Assembly: GCF_001298675.1 (NCBI RefSeq)
Contig: NZ_CYIG01000013.1
Coordinates: 21,431-85,430 of the forward strand
Source: Paenacidovorax caeni
GTDB lineage: Bacteria > Pseudomonadota > Gammaproteobacteria > Burkholderiales > Burkholderiaceae_C
DNA length: 64,000 bases
Direction of reading: 5' to 3'
Below are positions 8,548 to 20,544 of this stretch, one piece after another. Position numbers and translations under genes: made by a program. The notes under the pieces are model-generated. The model had not been told where the DNA came from. It saw only the letters and a list, made by a program, of their open reading frames with translations, and did no database searches. Positions within the stretch are counted from its first letter, which is position 1. Every line of letters begins with the position of its first letter.

Positions 8548-9066
8548 TCACAAGGGACGGTTCTCGTCGCGGTCAGGCGGGCGGCGCTGTGGCGCCAGCA
8601 GAATCCAGCTGGCCAGCGGCCACAGCAGTGTCTCGATCAGCGGCGCGGCCAGCAGCGCCAGCCCCGGAAAGATGCCGCCCGAGGCCATACGCACCAGCAG
8701 CTCCACAGCATGGGCCGCCGCCAGCAGCGGCAACATCTGCAGCGCTTGCTCCCACAGGCCCAGCCAAGGCAGGCGACGGTGAATCATGCTGGTGCCGAGC
8801 ATGAGCGTGGCATAGGCCAGCGCATGCTGGCCCAGCAGGGCCGACTGGTGCACATCCATGCACAGCCCGAGCACGAAGGCGATGCCCATGCCCACACGCA
8901 GCGGCTGGTGCACACCCCAGAAGGCGAGCAGCAGCAACACCATGTCGGGCAGCCACACCACGCGCCCCAGCGGCAGCAGGTTGATGGCCAGCGCCACCAC
9001 CAGGCTGACGACGATGAACGCCGGGTTGACCGGCTGCAGCAGCTCCTGGCCGCGCGGCATCATCAT
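8548..9066 (-). CDS. mreD: rod shape-determining protein MreD
   Basis: A 172-residue hydrophobic inner-membrane protein with about five membrane segments, linking MreC and MreB to the wall-synthesis machinery. I placed the start at the first of three consecutive ATG codons (MMMPRGQELL), which has GGAG seven to eight bases upstream. The open frame continues further upstream, but that part is antisense-like and overlaps mreC. The gene sits between mreC and mrdA, as in most proteobacteria. The C-terminus is hydrophilic and Arg/Pro-rich (QRRPPDRDENRPL). Confidence 0.93.
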   Translation of the reverse strand: MMMPRGQELLQPVNPAFIVVSLVVALAINLLPLGRVVWLPDMVLLLLAFWGVHQPLRVGMGIAFVLGLCMDVHQSALLGQHALAYATLMLGTSMIHRRLPWLGLWEQALQMLPLLAAAHAVELLVRMASGGIFPGLALLAAPLIETLLWPLASWILLAPQRRPPDRDENRPL

Positions 9067-9088
9067 GCGGACCGCTCCTTCATGGCCT

Positions 9089-10012
9089 TCATTTGCGCGC
9101 GCCCTTGCGCGTGGGTGCCGGCGCTGGCGCGGGCTCGGGGCGCTCGGGCAGTTGCCCCGCCAGAGGCTGCAGCAGCAGCACGTGGCGCGCACCATGCACC
9201 TGTGCCACGGGGTCGCAATAGATGCGGGTGAATGCCGAGTCAGCGCGCCGTTCCACACGGCGCACGCGCGCCACGGGTAGCCCCGGCGGGTACACGCCAT
9301 CGACGCCGCTGGTGGTGAGCAGATCGCCCTCCTGCACGTCGGCGTTGCTGGGCATGAAGCGCAGCTCCATGCTGCCGCCATGGCCCGCCACCGGGTCGCC
9401 ATAGGCCACGCTGCGCGCGCCGGTGCGCGGGTTGAGCACGGGGATGGCCTGGTCGCGGTCCACCAGCAACGTGACCTCGCTCACGAAGGGCAGGACGCGC
9501 GTGACCTGGCCCAGCACACCGAGCTCGTCGAGCACCGGCGAACCCAGCTCGACGCCCGCCACCTGGCCCTTATCAACCACCACGCGGCGCGTGTACGGGT
9601 CGGTGGCGTCGTACAGCACCTGCGCGGCCTGCGAGGGCGGTGACAGGCGCTCGCGCAGCGCCAACAGCTGGCGCAGCTGGGTGTTCTCCTGCAGCAGATC
9701 CGCAGCCTGGTTGGCGCGCTGTGCCAGCTGCACCATGTGCTCACGCGCCTGCTGGGCCTCCTGCTGGGCACGCTGCAGCGCTTCGAAGTAGCCCGCGCCC
9801 TGGCCCAGCAGCTCCACGGGCTGCAGCATCAGCCACTGCACTGGATAGAGCACCGCACCAACGGCTTTGCGCAGCGGGTCGGTCAGGTGAAAGCGCGCAT
9901 CCGCCACCATGAGGAACAACGCCAGCGCGCCGTACACGGCCCAGCGCGACAGCGCCGACGGGCCCTGCCTGAAGAACGAGGGCGCACTGCGCTCCAAGGT
10001 GCCAAGGGCCAT
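9089..10012 (-). CDS. mreC: rod shape-determining protein MreC
   Basis: A 307-residue bitopic protein. A basic cytoplasmic N-terminus and one membrane helix (about 23-42) are followed by a periplasmic coiled coil (about 65-115) and the beta-rich MreC domain with GVELGSPVLDELGVLGQVTR. The C-terminal 30 residues are Pro/Ala/Arg-rich and probably disordered. MreC organises PBP2 and RodA along MreB filaments. It lies 61 bases downstream of the mreB coding start region and 22 bases ahead of mreD. Confidence 0.95.
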   Translation of the reverse strand: MALGTLERSAPSFFRQGPSALSRWAVYGALALFLMVADARFHLTDPLRKAVGAVLYPVQWLMLQPVELLGQGAGYFEALQRAQQEAQQAREHMVQLAQRANQAADLLQENTQLRQLLALRERLSPPSQAAQVLYDATDPYTRRVVVDKGQVAGVELGSPVLDELGVLGQVTRVLPFVSEVTLLVDRDQAIPVLNPRTGARSVAYGDPVAGHGGSMELRFMPSNADVQEGDLLTTSGVDGVYPPGLPVARVRRVERRADSAFTRIYCDPVAQVHGARHVLLLQPLAGQLPERPEPAPAPAPTRKGARK

Positions 10013-10032
10013 GGGCGAACGCGCTCAGAGAC

Positions 10033-11127
<1,095 letters not shown>

Positions 11128-11290
11128 TTAGGAATAGGGGGTGTTTTGGGGGCTTCTTCCGCGCAAATGCCGACGCATGCAGGGGCAATGCGGCAAAGCC
11201 GGGATAATACCGCATCCCCTGTGAATAACTCCCGCTCCCCCAGGCCGGAACACAGCTTTTACATCTAGACTTTCTCCCCCATTTCATCCT

Positions 11291-11586
11291 ATGGCACTGA
11301 CTCCCCAGGACATCGCGCGCATCGCCCACCTGGCGCGGCTGGAGCTGTCCGAGGCTGAAGGTGAGCGCATGCTCACGCAGCTCAACGGCTTTTTTGGCAT
11401 CGTGGAAAAAATGCGGGCTGTCGACACCACCGGCATCAAGCCCCTGCCGCACCCCGTGGCGGCCATCGAGCCCGTGCAGCTGCGCCTGCGCGACGATGTG
11501 GCCAGCGAGCCCAACCAGCGCGAAGCCAACCAGCAAAGCGCCCCCGCCGTCGAGCGCGGGCTGTTCCTTGTGCCCAAGGTGATTGA

Positions 11587-11590
<4 letters not shown>
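11291..11590 (+). CDS. gatC: Asp-tRNA(Asn)/Glu-tRNA(Gln) amidotransferase subunit C
   Basis: A 99-residue small subunit that stabilises GatA in the amidotransferase complex. The opening [19 protein letters not shown] and the ending [11 protein letters not shown] are characteristic. The complex converts Glu-tRNA(Gln) and/or Asp-tRNA(Asn) to the correct amide-charged tRNA. Its stop overlaps the gatA start (ATGA), so translation is coupled. Confidence 0.96.
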
Positions 11591-13077
<1,487 letters not shown>

Positions 13078-13080
13078 AAC

Positions 13081-13165
13081 TTATAGCTGCTTGCGCTTGA
13101 TGTGCAATGCTTTCAGCATCAAATCAAGCTGAAATCCTTTATTAGCAAGCGCAAGCAGCTCACAA
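13081..13165. repeat. AGCGCTT palindrome, copy 3 (long form)
   Basis: Perfect 15-base arms AGCTGCTTGCGCTTG (13085-13099) and CAAGCGCAAGCAGCT (13146-13160) enclose exactly 46 bases. The interior contains TTTCA-N5-AAATC followed by TGAAA, which could form an inner stem. The copy lies between gatA and gatB inside the operon. Confidence 0.9.
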
Positions 13166-13187
13166 ATTGATAGTCAAGGACTGCCCC

Positions 13188-14633
13188 ATGTCTGCGAAAC
13201 TGATCCAGGGCTACGAAGTCGTCATCGGCTTTGAAACACACGCCCAGCTCGCCACCCAGAGCAAAATTTTCAGCCGCGCCAGCACCGCCTTTGGCGCCGA
13301 GCCCAACACCCAGGCCTGCGCCGTCGATCTGGCCCTGCCCGGCGCGCTGCCGGTGATGAACCGCGAGGCCGTGGCCTGCGCCATCAAGCTCGGACTGGCG
13401 CTGGGCAGCCACATTGCGCCCGAGAGCATCTTTGCGCGCAAAAACTACTTCTACCCCGACCTGCCCAAGGGTTACCAGATCAGCCAGTTTGAAATCCCCG
13501 TGGTGCAAGGCGGCGAAGTGTCGTTCTACCTGGGCGACGAGAAGAAAACCGTGCGCTTGGTGCGCGCCCACCTGGAAGAAGACGCGGGCAAAAGCCTGCA
13601 CGACGAGTTCCACGGCATGAGCGGCATCGACCTGAACCGCGCGGGCACGCCGCTGCTGGAAATCGTCACCGAGCCCGACATCCGCTCCAGCGAAGAAGCC
13701 GTGGCCTACGCCAAGGCGCTGCACCAGATCGTCACCTGGATTGGCATTTGCGACGGCAACATGCAAGAGGGGTCATTTCGCTGCGACGCCAACGTCTCGG
13801 TGCGCAAGCCCGGCCAGCCGCTGGGCACGCGGCGCGAAATCAAGAACCTGAACTCGTTCAGGAACATGCAAATTGCCATCGACTACGAAATCCGCTGGCA
13901 AATCGAGCAAATTGAAGACGGCCACGCCATCCAGCAGGCCACCGTACTGTTCGACCCCGACACGGGCGAAACCCGCGCCATGCGTACCAAGGAAGACGCG
14001 GCCGACTACCGCTACTTCCCCGACCCCGACCTGCCGCCGCTGGTGATTGGCGCCGACTGGGTGGAACGCGTGAAAGCCGAGATGCCCGAGCTGCCGCGCG
14101 CCATGGCCGCGCGCTTCGTGGCGCAATACGGCCTGCCCGAGTACGACGCCACCACGCTGACGCAAAGCCAGGCCATGGCGGCCTACTTTGAAGACACCGC
14201 CAAAGCCTGCGGCCAGCCCAAACTGGCAAGCAACTGGGTGATGGGCGAAATCTCGCGCCGCCTGAACAACGAAGAAATCGGCATGGACGCCGTGAAGGTC
14301 AGCAGCCAGCAACTGGCCGCGCTGATTGGCCGAATCCAAGATGCCACCATCAGCAACAACGCCGCCAAGCAGGTGTTTGAGGCGCTGTGGACGGGCGAAG
14401 GCCAGGACGTGGACGCCGTAATTGAAGCCAAGGGCCTCAAGCAGATGAACGACACCGGCGCGCTGGAAAAAATCATCGACGAGGTGATTGCCGCCAACCC
14501 CGCCAACGTGGAGCAATACAAAGCCGGGAAAGACAAGGCGTTTAACGCGCTGGTCGGGCAGGTGATGAAGGCCTCTAAGGGCAAGGCCAATCCTGGCCAA
14601 GTCAACGAGCTGCTCAAGGCAAAACTGGGCTGA
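13188..14633 (+). CDS. gatB: Asp-tRNA(Asn)/Glu-tRNA(Gln) amidotransferase subunit B
   Basis: A 481-residue subunit that binds mischarged tRNA, activates the acyl group and receives ammonia from GatA. Recognisable stretches include [14 protein letters not shown] at the start, [15 protein letters not shown], and [11 protein letters not shown] in the kinase-like cradle. The C-terminal YqeY-like tail domain ends with [18 protein letters not shown] chose the ATG at 13188 (MSAKLIQG) because AAGGA precedes it; an in-frame codon seven residues earlier lacks a site. Confidence 0.97.
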   Translation: MSAKLIQGYEVVIGFETHAQLATQSKIFSRASTAFGAEPNTQACAVDLALPGALPVMNREAVACAIKLGLALGSHIAPESIFARKNYFYPDLPKGYQISQFEIPVVQGGEVSFYLGDEKKTVRLVRAHLEEDAGKSLHDEFHGMSGIDLNRAGTPLLEIVTEPDIRSSEEAVAYAKALHQIVTWIGICDGNMQEGSFRCDANVSVRKPGQPLGTRREIKNLNSFRNMQIAIDYEIRWQIEQIEDGHAIQQATVLFDPDTGETRAMRTKEDAADYRYFPDPDLPPLVIGADWVERVKAEMPELPRAMAARFVAQYGLPEYDATTLTQSQAMAAYFEDTAKACGQPKLASNWVMGEISRRLNNEEIGMDAVKVSSQQLAALIGRIQDATISNNAAKQVFEALWTGEGQDVDAVIEAKGLKQMNDTGALEKIIDEVIAANPANVEQYKAGKDKAFNALVGQVMKASKGKANPGQVNELLKAKLG

Positions 14634-14634
14634 T

Positions 14635-14684
14635 CGCTTTCCCCTCCAGCGCCAGCAGCTACGCATTCAATAGCAAACCCTCCC
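14635..14684 (+). repeat. AGCGCTT palindrome, copy 4 (half copy)
   Basis: Only the right arm is well preserved: CCAGCGCCAGCAGCT at 14646-14660, then a tail ending ATTCAATAGCA. The left part (TCGCTTTCCC) is degenerate. It directly follows the gatB stop. Confidence 0.6.
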
Positions 14685-14701
14685 CCAAGCAAGGCCCCGG
14701 C

Positions 14702-15553
14702 GTGAACATCCTCTCGATTCAATCCCACGTGTCCTATGGACACGTCGGCAACTCGGCCGCCGTGTTTCCGCTGCAGCGCCTGGGGCACGAGGTGTGGCCG
14801 GTGCACACCGTCAACTTCTCCAACCACACGGGCTACGGCGCATGGGGCGGCTCCGCCATTGCAGCCAGCGAGGTGACGGCGATCATCGATGCTATGCAAG
14901 CGCGTGGCGCGCTGGCGCAGGTCGACGTGGTGCTCAGCGGCTACCAGGGCGGCACCGACATTGCTGGCGCCATCCTCGACGCGGTGGCGCGCGTCAAGGC
15001 GCTGAACCCGCGCGCCAGCTACACCTGCGACCCGGTGATGGGCAACGCCCGGTCCGGCTGCTTCGTCAACCCGGCCATTCCGGCGCTGCTGCGTGAGCGC
15101 GTGGTGCCCGCTGCCGACCTGGTGACGCCGAACCAGTTCGAGCTGGGCACCCTGGCCGGGTGCGAGGCCACCACACTCGCCTCCACCCTGCAGGCCGTGG
15201 ATGCCGTGATGGCCATGGGCCCGCAGACCGTGCTGGTGACCAGTGTGGAGCGGCCAGAACGTGCGCCCGGCACGCTGGAGATGCTGGCGGCCGATGCCAA
15301 CGGCGCCTGGCTGGTGGCCACGCCCCACCTGCCGTTCAAGGCCAATGGCTCGGGCGACGTGACGGCGGCGCTGTTCACCGCACACTACCGCAGCAGCGGC
15401 AGTGCCGCCGCGGCGCTGGCACGCACCACCGCCAGCGTGTTCGAGCTTCTACAGATGACGCTGCAGTCGGGCGCGCGCGAGCTGCAACTCGTTCAGGCGC
15501 AAGAGGCCTACGTACACCCGCGCCAAACCTTCGAGGTACGGCAGGTACGCTGA
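14702..15553 (+). CDS. pdxY: pyridoxal kinase PdxY
   Basis: A 283-residue ribokinase-family enzyme phosphorylating pyridoxal in the vitamin B6 salvage pathway. The N-terminal NILSIQSHVSYGHVGNSAAV and the following NFSNHTGYG are typical of the PdxK/PdxY group. DLVTPNQFEL and the catalytic anion-hole region FKANGSGDVTAALF are present. The start codon is GTG. PdxY is preferred over PdxK on length and N-terminal wording. It lies 68 bases after gatB, with a palindrome half copy in the gap, and is convergent with the next gene. Confidence 0.93.
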   Translation: MNILSIQSHVSYGHVGNSAAVFPLQRLGHEVWPVHTVNFSNHTGYGAWGGSAIAASEVTAIIDAMQARGALAQVDVVLSGYQGGTDIAGAILDAVARVKALNPRASYTCDPVMGNARSGCFVNPAIPALLRERVVPAADLVTPNQFELGTLAGCEATTLASTLQAVDAVMAMGPQTVLVTSVERPERAPGTLEMLAADANGAWLVATPHLPFKANGSGDVTAALFTAHYRSSGSAAAALARTTASVFELLQMTLQSGARELQLVQAQEAYVHPRQTFEVRQVR

Positions 15554-15565
15554 AAAATCCAGGGG

Positions 15566-16255
15566 TCAGGGCTTGCCGGTGCTGTCCGCCGACTCCGGCA
15601 GTGGCGCCGCGTGTGCCGCGCGCGCTGCCCACAGTTTGCGCAACTGCGCCAGCTCGGCGTCGAAGCGCTGGTGCACGTTGCGCTTCTCCTGCGCCTGCCC
15701 GGCCACGAAGCGCTGCTGCTCGGCCATGGCGTCGTCGTTCTCGGCGATGGCGCGGCGCAGGTGCATGGGCGCCTTGTTCGGCTCGCGCGCGTAGAACTCC
15801 ATCTCGGTGTCAAACTTCTTGCGCTGCACCTGCAGCTCAACCATGCGCTTCTCGGCCACGGCCGTGAGCTGGTCCACCTGCTCCAGCGCGGCGGCACGCT
15901 CGGCATCGTGCGCGGCCTGGTTCGGGTAGCGCGCCACCAGGGCACGCTCGCGGCGGCGCTCCTCGTTCGCGCGGGCCTGTTCCTCGACCTCCTTGCGGCG
16001 CTGGGCCTCACGCGCGGCGCGCTCCTGGTCGGTCAGTACCGGTCCAAGGCGCTCACGCACCATGCCCGAGGGGCTGAGCACGCGCTGCTCGCGGTCGGCA
16101 CACTCGGGAATCGGGCGATCCGCCGTAATGCGGCGGCCGCTGGCATCAATGCAGCTGTAAATGCTGGAAGGGCCCGCCGCTTTCTGCGCCTGCGCCCCCA
16201 CGCCCAGGCTGGCCAGCCAGAGCCCCACTGCGATGATGCGCGCCGCTTGTGTCAA
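15566..16255 (-). CDS. DUF4124-type periplasmic protein with coiled coil
   Basis: A 229-residue protein with a signal peptide (about 1-23, ending GAQAQ). A short DUF4124-like segment follows (IYSCIDASGRRITADRPIPEC, with two Cys). A long charged helical stretch (about 75-210) rich in Glu, Arg and Ala is probably a coiled coil. The start appears to be TTG at 16255, with AGGGA eight bases upstream and two bases after the pyrE stop, implying coupled expression. The function is unknown. DUF4124 proteins are common exported proteins of betaproteobacteria. Confidence 0.78.
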   Translation of the reverse strand: MTQAARIIAVGLWLASLGVGAQAQKAAGPSSIYSCIDASGRRITADRPIPECADREQRVLSPSGMVRERLGPVLTDQERAAREAQRRKEVEEQARANEERRRERALVARYPNQAAHDAERAAALEQVDQLTAVAEKRMVELQVQRKKFDTEMEFYAREPNKAPMHLRRAIAENDDAMAEQQRFVAGQAQEKRNVHQRFDAELAQLRKLWAARAAHAAPLPESADSTGKP

Positions 16256-16256
16256 G

Positions 16257-16958
16257 TCATGTCCCTTCGTCTACTCCGTAGCGCTGGCGGTAGGCTAGCA
16301 CACGCCCATGGTGGGCCTGCATGGCATCGCCCCCGCTGGCTTGCAAGTAAAGCAATAAATCAGCCAGCTTGGCAATCGCACAAACCTGCATGCCGAGCTG
16401 GCCGCGCACGTACTGCACTGCACTGTATGCCACGTCCTGGCCATTCTCGGTGGCCATCTCCTGGCGGTCCAGCGCGATGGCCACGGCATGCGGCGTGGCC
16501 CCTGCGGCGCGGATCAGCGCGATCGACTCGCGCGCTGCGGTGCCTGCGCTCATCACGTCGTCCACGATCAGCACACGTCCGCGCAGCGGTGCGCCCACCA
16601 GCGTGCCACCCTCCCCGTGGTCCTTGGCCTCCTTGCGGTTGTAGGCGAAAGGCACGTTGCGCCCCAGCCGCGCCAGTTCCACGGCCACCGTAGCGGCCAG
16701 CGGAATGCCCTTGTACGCCGGGCCGAAAACCATGTCGAACTCGATGCCACTGGCCACAATGGCTTGTGCATAGAATTGCGCCAAACGGCCCATCTTGGCG
16801 CCGTCGTCGAAGAGTCCTGCGTTAAAGAAGTACGGGCTCATACGCCCGGCCTTGGTCTTGAACTCCCCAAACCGCAGCACGCCGGACTCCACCGCGAACC
16901 GCACGAACTCCTGCGCCAGACGGGCCTGCTCCGGGCTCTGCGCACCAACATCCACCAT
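16257..16958 (-). CDS. pyrE: orotate phosphoribosyltransferase
   Basis: A 233-residue cytosolic enzyme converting orotate and PRPP to orotidine 5'-phosphate in pyrimidine synthesis. The PRPP-binding motif [13 protein letters not shown] and [10 protein letters not shown] are present, as is the flexible-loop region [14 protein letters not shown] chose the ATG at 16956-16958 for its upstream AGGA; the open frame extends into the divergent xth gene. The start codon overlaps, on the opposite strand, an ATG in the xth frame within CCATGG. TTA/TTG codons cluster near the C-terminus (DLLLYLQ), unlike the rest of the gene. Confidence 0.96.
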   Translation of the reverse strand: MVDVGAQSPEQARLAQEFVRFAVESGVLRFGEFKTKAGRMSPYFFNAGLFDDGAKMGRLAQFYAQAIVASGIEFDMVFGPAYKGIPLAATVAVELARLGRNVPFAYNRKEAKDHGEGGTLVGAPLRGRVLIVDDVMSAGTAARESIALIRAAGATPHAVAIALDRQEMATENGQDVAYSAVQYVRGQLGMQVCAIAKLADLLLYLQASGGDAMQAHHGRVLAYRQRYGVDEGT

Positions 16959-17772
16959 GGGAAATTCCTTGTTCAAGTTAACCAGCCTCAATCTCAACGG
17001 CATCCGTTCCGCCACCAGCAAAGGCCTGCACGACTGGGTGGCTGCCGAGCGGCCCGATTGTATTTGCGTGCAGGAAATCAAGGCCCAGGCCGCCGACATG
17101 GCGGGCCGCTTCGAGGAGCTCGCGGGCATGCACGGGCACTTTCACTTTGCCGAAAAGAAAGGCTACTCCGGCGTCGGCATCTACACGCGCCACCAGCCCA
17201 GCGACGTCATCACCGGCTTCGGCCCCGCCGAATTCGACGCCGAGGGCCGCTACGTGGAGCTGCGCTTTGACACCCCCGCGCGCAAGCTCTCGCTCATCAG
17301 CGCTTACTTTCCCAGCGGCAGCTCAGGGGAGGAGCGCCAGCAGGCCAAGTACCGCTTCCTCGGCGCCATCCACCCGCACCTGATGCGCCTGAAGGCCGAG
17401 CGTGAGTTCATCCTGTGCGGCGACATCAACATCGCACACCAGGCCATCGACCTGAAAAACTGGCGCGGCAACCAGAAAAACAGCGGCTTCCTGCCCGAGG
17501 AGCGCGCCTGGATGACAAAGTTGTTAGACAACAATGCGCCCGACGGCGGCATGGTGGACGTCTACCGCCAGCTCCAGCCCACCGCGACCGACGCCTGCTA
17601 CACATGGTGGAGCAACCGCGGCCAGGCCTATGTCAACAACGTGGGGTGGCGCCTGGACTACCACCTGGCCACCCCGGCACTGGCCCAGCTGGCGCGCACC
17701 GAGGCCATCTACAAAGGCCAGAAGTTCAGCGACCACGCACCCATCACCATCGGCTACGAGTTGGCGCTGTAG
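16957..17772 (+). CDS. xth: exodeoxyribonuclease III
   Basis: A Mg-dependent AP endonuclease/3'-5' exonuclease of base-excision repair, 271 residues from the first ATG. Visible motifs are [12 protein letters not shown], the catalytic Glu in CVQEIKAQ, the catalytic Asp/Asn in CGDINIAH and the C-terminal SDHAPITI. The true start may be the TTG at 16969 (267 residues): that codon has GGGA upstream, while the ATG at 16957 has no ribosome site. The gene is divergent from pyrE with essentially no space between starts. Confidence 0.94.
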   Translation: MGNSLFKLTSLNLNGIRSATSKGLHDWVAAERPDCICVQEIKAQAADMAGRFEELAGMHGHFHFAEKKGYSGVGIYTRHQPSDVITGFGPAEFDAEGRYVELRFDTPARKLSLISAYFPSGSSGEERQQAKYRFLGAIHPHLMRLKAEREFILCGDINIAHQAIDLKNWRGNQKNSGFLPEERAWMTKLLDNNAPDGGMVDVYRQLQPTATDACYTWWSNRGQAYVNNVGWRLDYHLATPALAQLARTEAIYKGQKFSDHAPITIGYELAL

Positions 17773-17886
17773 CGCCCAACGGACAAACGGGCCGCGCAGC
17801 AATCGCCCGTGGGCCCACCGATAGCCAAGCGTGGCCACGGCAAGCACAATGCAGCGCTGAGCCCCCCATAAGCCGCTGCCGCGCCC

Positions 17887-19785
17887 ATGACCACCAACAC
17901 CCCCCTGCCCATCGAACGCCCCACCAACCCGCAGGCGCTGTGGGATCTGGTGAGCGCCAACGACGCAGCGCCGCGCCATACGCTGCGCCACCTGGGCCAG
18001 GCGCTGGTGAGCCACGGGCTGGTGACGCAGGAACAATTGCAGGCCGCGCTGCAAACCCAGCAAGCGCAGGAGCAAAGTGGCCAGCGGCACTTGCTGGGGC
18101 GATTGCTGGTGGAATCCGGCGTGCTAAACGAGGAGCAGCTGCGCGGCGTCATCAGTGCGTGGCTGGGCCAGCATACGGTCGATCCGGCGCTGCTGCCCGC
18201 TGACTCGGGTGCGCTGGTGCTGGTGCCGCGCGCCACGGCAGAGCAGGCGCAGGTGCTGCCGCTGATGCTGCGCGACGATGCCGTGGTGGTGCTGATGAAC
18301 GACCCCTGGGACAAGCGGGTGCTGGACCAGCTGCGCTTCATGACGCAGCGGCGCGTGATCCCGGCACTGGCGGCGCCGGGCACGCTGATGCCCGCCATCC
18401 AGCGCGCTTACCGGGCACTGCAAGGCAACGGCCAGGGCGGCCAGCGCGCCTCGGCACGCGATCTGGCCGTCGATCTGGGCAGCTCCAGCGACGCCCCGCA
18501 GGCCGAGCGCAACGACATCGTCAGCGAGTCCGACAACACGCTGGTGCGCCTGGTCAACTCGGTGATCGAGGAGGCCATTGCCCAGGGCGCATCGGACATC
18601 CACATCGAAACCGAACCCGCGCCGCGCAACGTGCGCATTCGCCTGCGCGTCGATGGCGACCTGCGCCCCTACCTGGATTTGCAGGCGCGCTTTCGCTTCG
18701 CACTGGTGGCGCGCATCAAGATCATGGCCGGGCTGGACATTTCGGAGCACCGCAAACCGCAGGACGGCAAGATCGACTTCAGCCGCTTCGGCGGCTCGAA
18801 GGTGGAGCTGCGCGTGGTCACCGTGCCCACGCACCAGGGGCTGGAAGACGTGGTGCTGCGCGTGCTGGCCAGCCACAAGCCGCTGCCGCTGGAGCAGATC
18901 GGGCTGAGCACGGACAACCTGGCCCAGTTGCGCGCGGCGGTGCACAAAAGCTACGGCCTGATCCTGGTCTGCGGCCCTACCGGCAGCGGCAAAACGACCA
19001 CGCTGCACTCGGTGGTCCGTGAGATCAACACGCCCGAACGCAAGATCTGGACAGCGGAAAACCCCATCGAAATTACCCAGGAGGGCCTGCGCCAGGTGGA
19101 GGTGAACCCACGCATCGGCTGGACCTTCGCGGCGGCGATGCGCTCGTTCCTGCGTGCCGACCCCGACGTGGTCATGATCGGCGAGATGCGCGACGAAGAG
19201 ACGGCTGGCATTGCCATCGAGGCCTCATTGACCGGCCACCTGGTGCTCTCCACGCTGCACACCAACTCCGCCCCCGAAAGCGTGGCGCGGCTGCTGGAGA
19301 TCGGCATGGACCCGTTCACCTTCTCCGACGCGCTCGTCGCCATCCTGGCCCAGCGCCTGGTGCGCAAGCTGTGCACCCACTGCCGCGAGCGCGCGCCGCT
19401 GACCGCCGACGCCCTGAACCAACTGGCCGAGCAGTACCTGGAGAGCGGCACCACGGTCAGCGCCGAGGATGCCGCGCACGCCCGCGCGGCACTGGTCAGC
19501 ACCTGGGTGCGCGGGCTGCAGGCGCAGGGCACGCCACCCGCGCTGTGGCGGCGCGTGGGCTGTGCGCAGTGCGACGGCACGGGCTACAAAGGGCGCATGG
19601 GCATCCATGAACTGATGTGCAGCGACGACGCCATCCGCGGCCATATCCGCCGGCGCGAGTCGGCCCACGACATTCGCCGCTCGGCGCTGCGCGCGGGCAT
19701 GAAGACGCTGCGCCAGGACGGCATCGACAAGGTGCTGCAGGGCCTGACCGACATACAGGAAGTGCTCGCCGCGTCAAACCAGTGA
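17887..19785 (+). CDS. GspE/PilB-family secretion or pilus-assembly ATPase
   Basis: A 632-residue hexameric ATPase that powers type II secretion or type IV pilus extension. An N-terminal T2SSE/MshEN-type domain (about 30-170) precedes the ATPase core. Walker A GPTGSGKT is at 363-370, an Asp-box-like DPDVVMIGEMRDEETA follows, and the His-box appears as HLVLSTLHTN. Cys pairs C496-x2-C499 and C559-x2-C562 form the zinc site. No other pilus or secretion gene is nearby, so its partner machinery is elsewhere and the choice between PilB-like and GspE-like stays open. Confidence 0.88.
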   Translation: MTTNTPLPIERPTNPQALWDLVSANDAAPRHTLRHLGQALVSHGLVTQEQLQAALQTQQAQEQSGQRHLLGRLLVESGVLNEEQLRGVISAWLGQHTVDPALLPADSGALVLVPRATAEQAQVLPLMLRDDAVVVLMNDPWDKRVLDQLRFMTQRRVIPALAAPGTLMPAIQRAYRALQGNGQGGQRASARDLAVDLGSSSDAPQAERNDIVSESDNTLVRLVNSVIEEAIAQGASDIHIETEPAPRNVRIRLRVDGDLRPYLDLQARFRFALVARIKIMAGLDISEHRKPQDGKIDFSRFGGSKVELRVVTVPTHQGLEDVVLRVLASHKPLPLEQIGLSTDNLAQLRAAVHKSYGLILVCGPTGSGKTTTLHSVVREINTPERKIWTAENPIEITQEGLRQVEVNPRIGWTFAAAMRSFLRADPDVVMIGEMRDEETAGIAIEASLTGHLVLSTLHTNSAPESVARLLEIGMDPFTFSDALVAILAQRLVRKLCTHCRERAPLTADALNQLAEQYLESGTTVSAEDAAHARAALVSTWVRGLQAQGTPPALWRRVGCAQCDGTGYKGRMGIHELMCSDDAIRGHIRRRESAHDIRRSALRAGMKTLRQDGIDKVLQGLTDIQEVLAASNQ

Positions 19786-19833
19786 CGCGCGCCTTCGGCC
19801 CGCCCTGCGCTGGTGGGCCCACAATCGGGGGCC

Positions 19834-20472
19834 ATGCTGCACTACCACACCATCCCCGTCACGGCCTTCCAGCAGAACTGCTCGCTCGTCTGGTGCGACC
19901 AGACCCTGGAGGCGGCCGTCATCGACCCGGGCGGCGACCTCGACCACATCCTGGCGCAGGCGCAGCACCTGGGCGTCACGCTCAAGGCCATCTGGCTCAC
20001 CCACGCGCACATCGACCACGCGGGTGGCACGGGTGAACTGGCGCGCCGGCTCGATCTGCCCATCGTCGGCCCCCAAGAGGGCGACCAGTTCTGGATCGAC
20101 GGCCTGCCGCAGCAAAGCACGATGTTCGGCTTTCCGCCCGCCCTGCCCTTCACGCCCACGCGCTGGCTGCAGGACGGCGACACGGTGACCATCGGCCAGG
20201 AGACCGTGCACGTGCGCCACTGCCCCGGGCACACGCCAGGCCACGTGGTGTTCCACGCGCCGCAGATCCAGCGCTGCTTCGTCGGCGACGTGCTGTTCGC
20301 GGGCAGCATCGGGCGCACCGACTTCCCGCAGGGCAACCACATGCAGCTGATCGACAGCATCACGCAGCGCCTGTGGCCCATGGGCGATGAGACCGTGTTC
20401 ATCCCCGGCCACGGCCCGGAAAGCACCTTCGGGCGCGAGCGCCGCAGCAACCCCTACGTGGGCGGGACCTGA
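19834..20472 (+). CDS. metallo-beta-lactamase fold hydrolase (YcbL/glyoxalase II-like)
   Basis: A 212-residue single-domain metallo-hydrolase. The metal-binding motif is H57-A-H59-I-D61-H62, with further ligands in HCPGHTPGHVVFH, CFVGDVLFAGSIGR and FIPGHGPEST. The length (short, with no C-terminal glyoxalase domain) resembles YcbL/GloC-type type II glyoxalases, which hydrolyse lactoylglutathione in some bacteria. Activity here is inferred. The ATG at 19834 (MLHYHTIPV) matches the family start. It may be cotranscribed with the ATPase gene 48 bases upstream. Confidence 0.85.
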   Translation: MLHYHTIPVTAFQQNCSLVWCDQTLEAAVIDPGGDLDHILAQAQHLGVTLKAIWLTHAHIDHAGGTGELARRLDLPIVGPQEGDQFWIDGLPQQSTMFGFPPALPFTPTRWLQDGDTVTIGQETVHVRHCPGHTPGHVVFHAPQIQRCFVGDVLFAGSIGRTDFPQGNHMQLIDSITQRLWPMGDETVFIPGHGPESTFGRERRSNPYVGGT

Positions 20473-20481
20473 AACCCACCA

Positions 20482-20543
20482 AATTGCTGCATTATTTATA
20501 GCTGCCAGCGCTTACCCAGTAAGCGCTGGCAGCCCTTTTGATG
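20482..20543 (-). repeat. AGCGCTT palindrome, copy 5 (short form, bidirectional terminator)
   Basis: A perfect 15-base-pair stem GCTGCCAGCGCTTAC (20501-20515)/GTAAGCGCTGGCAGC (20519-20533) has a 3-base loop, with CTTTTG on one side and A/T-rich sequence on the other. It sits between two convergent genes and could end both transcripts. The flank TTGCTGC-TTATT is shared with copy 15. Confidence 0.88.
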
Positions 20544-20544
20544 C

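Noticed and set aside
16335..16372. AT-richer stretch with GCTGGC/GCCAGC inverted repeat in the pyrE 3' part
   Set aside because: It lacks the AGCGCTT core and encodes a plausible PyrE helix; only the codon use is odd.
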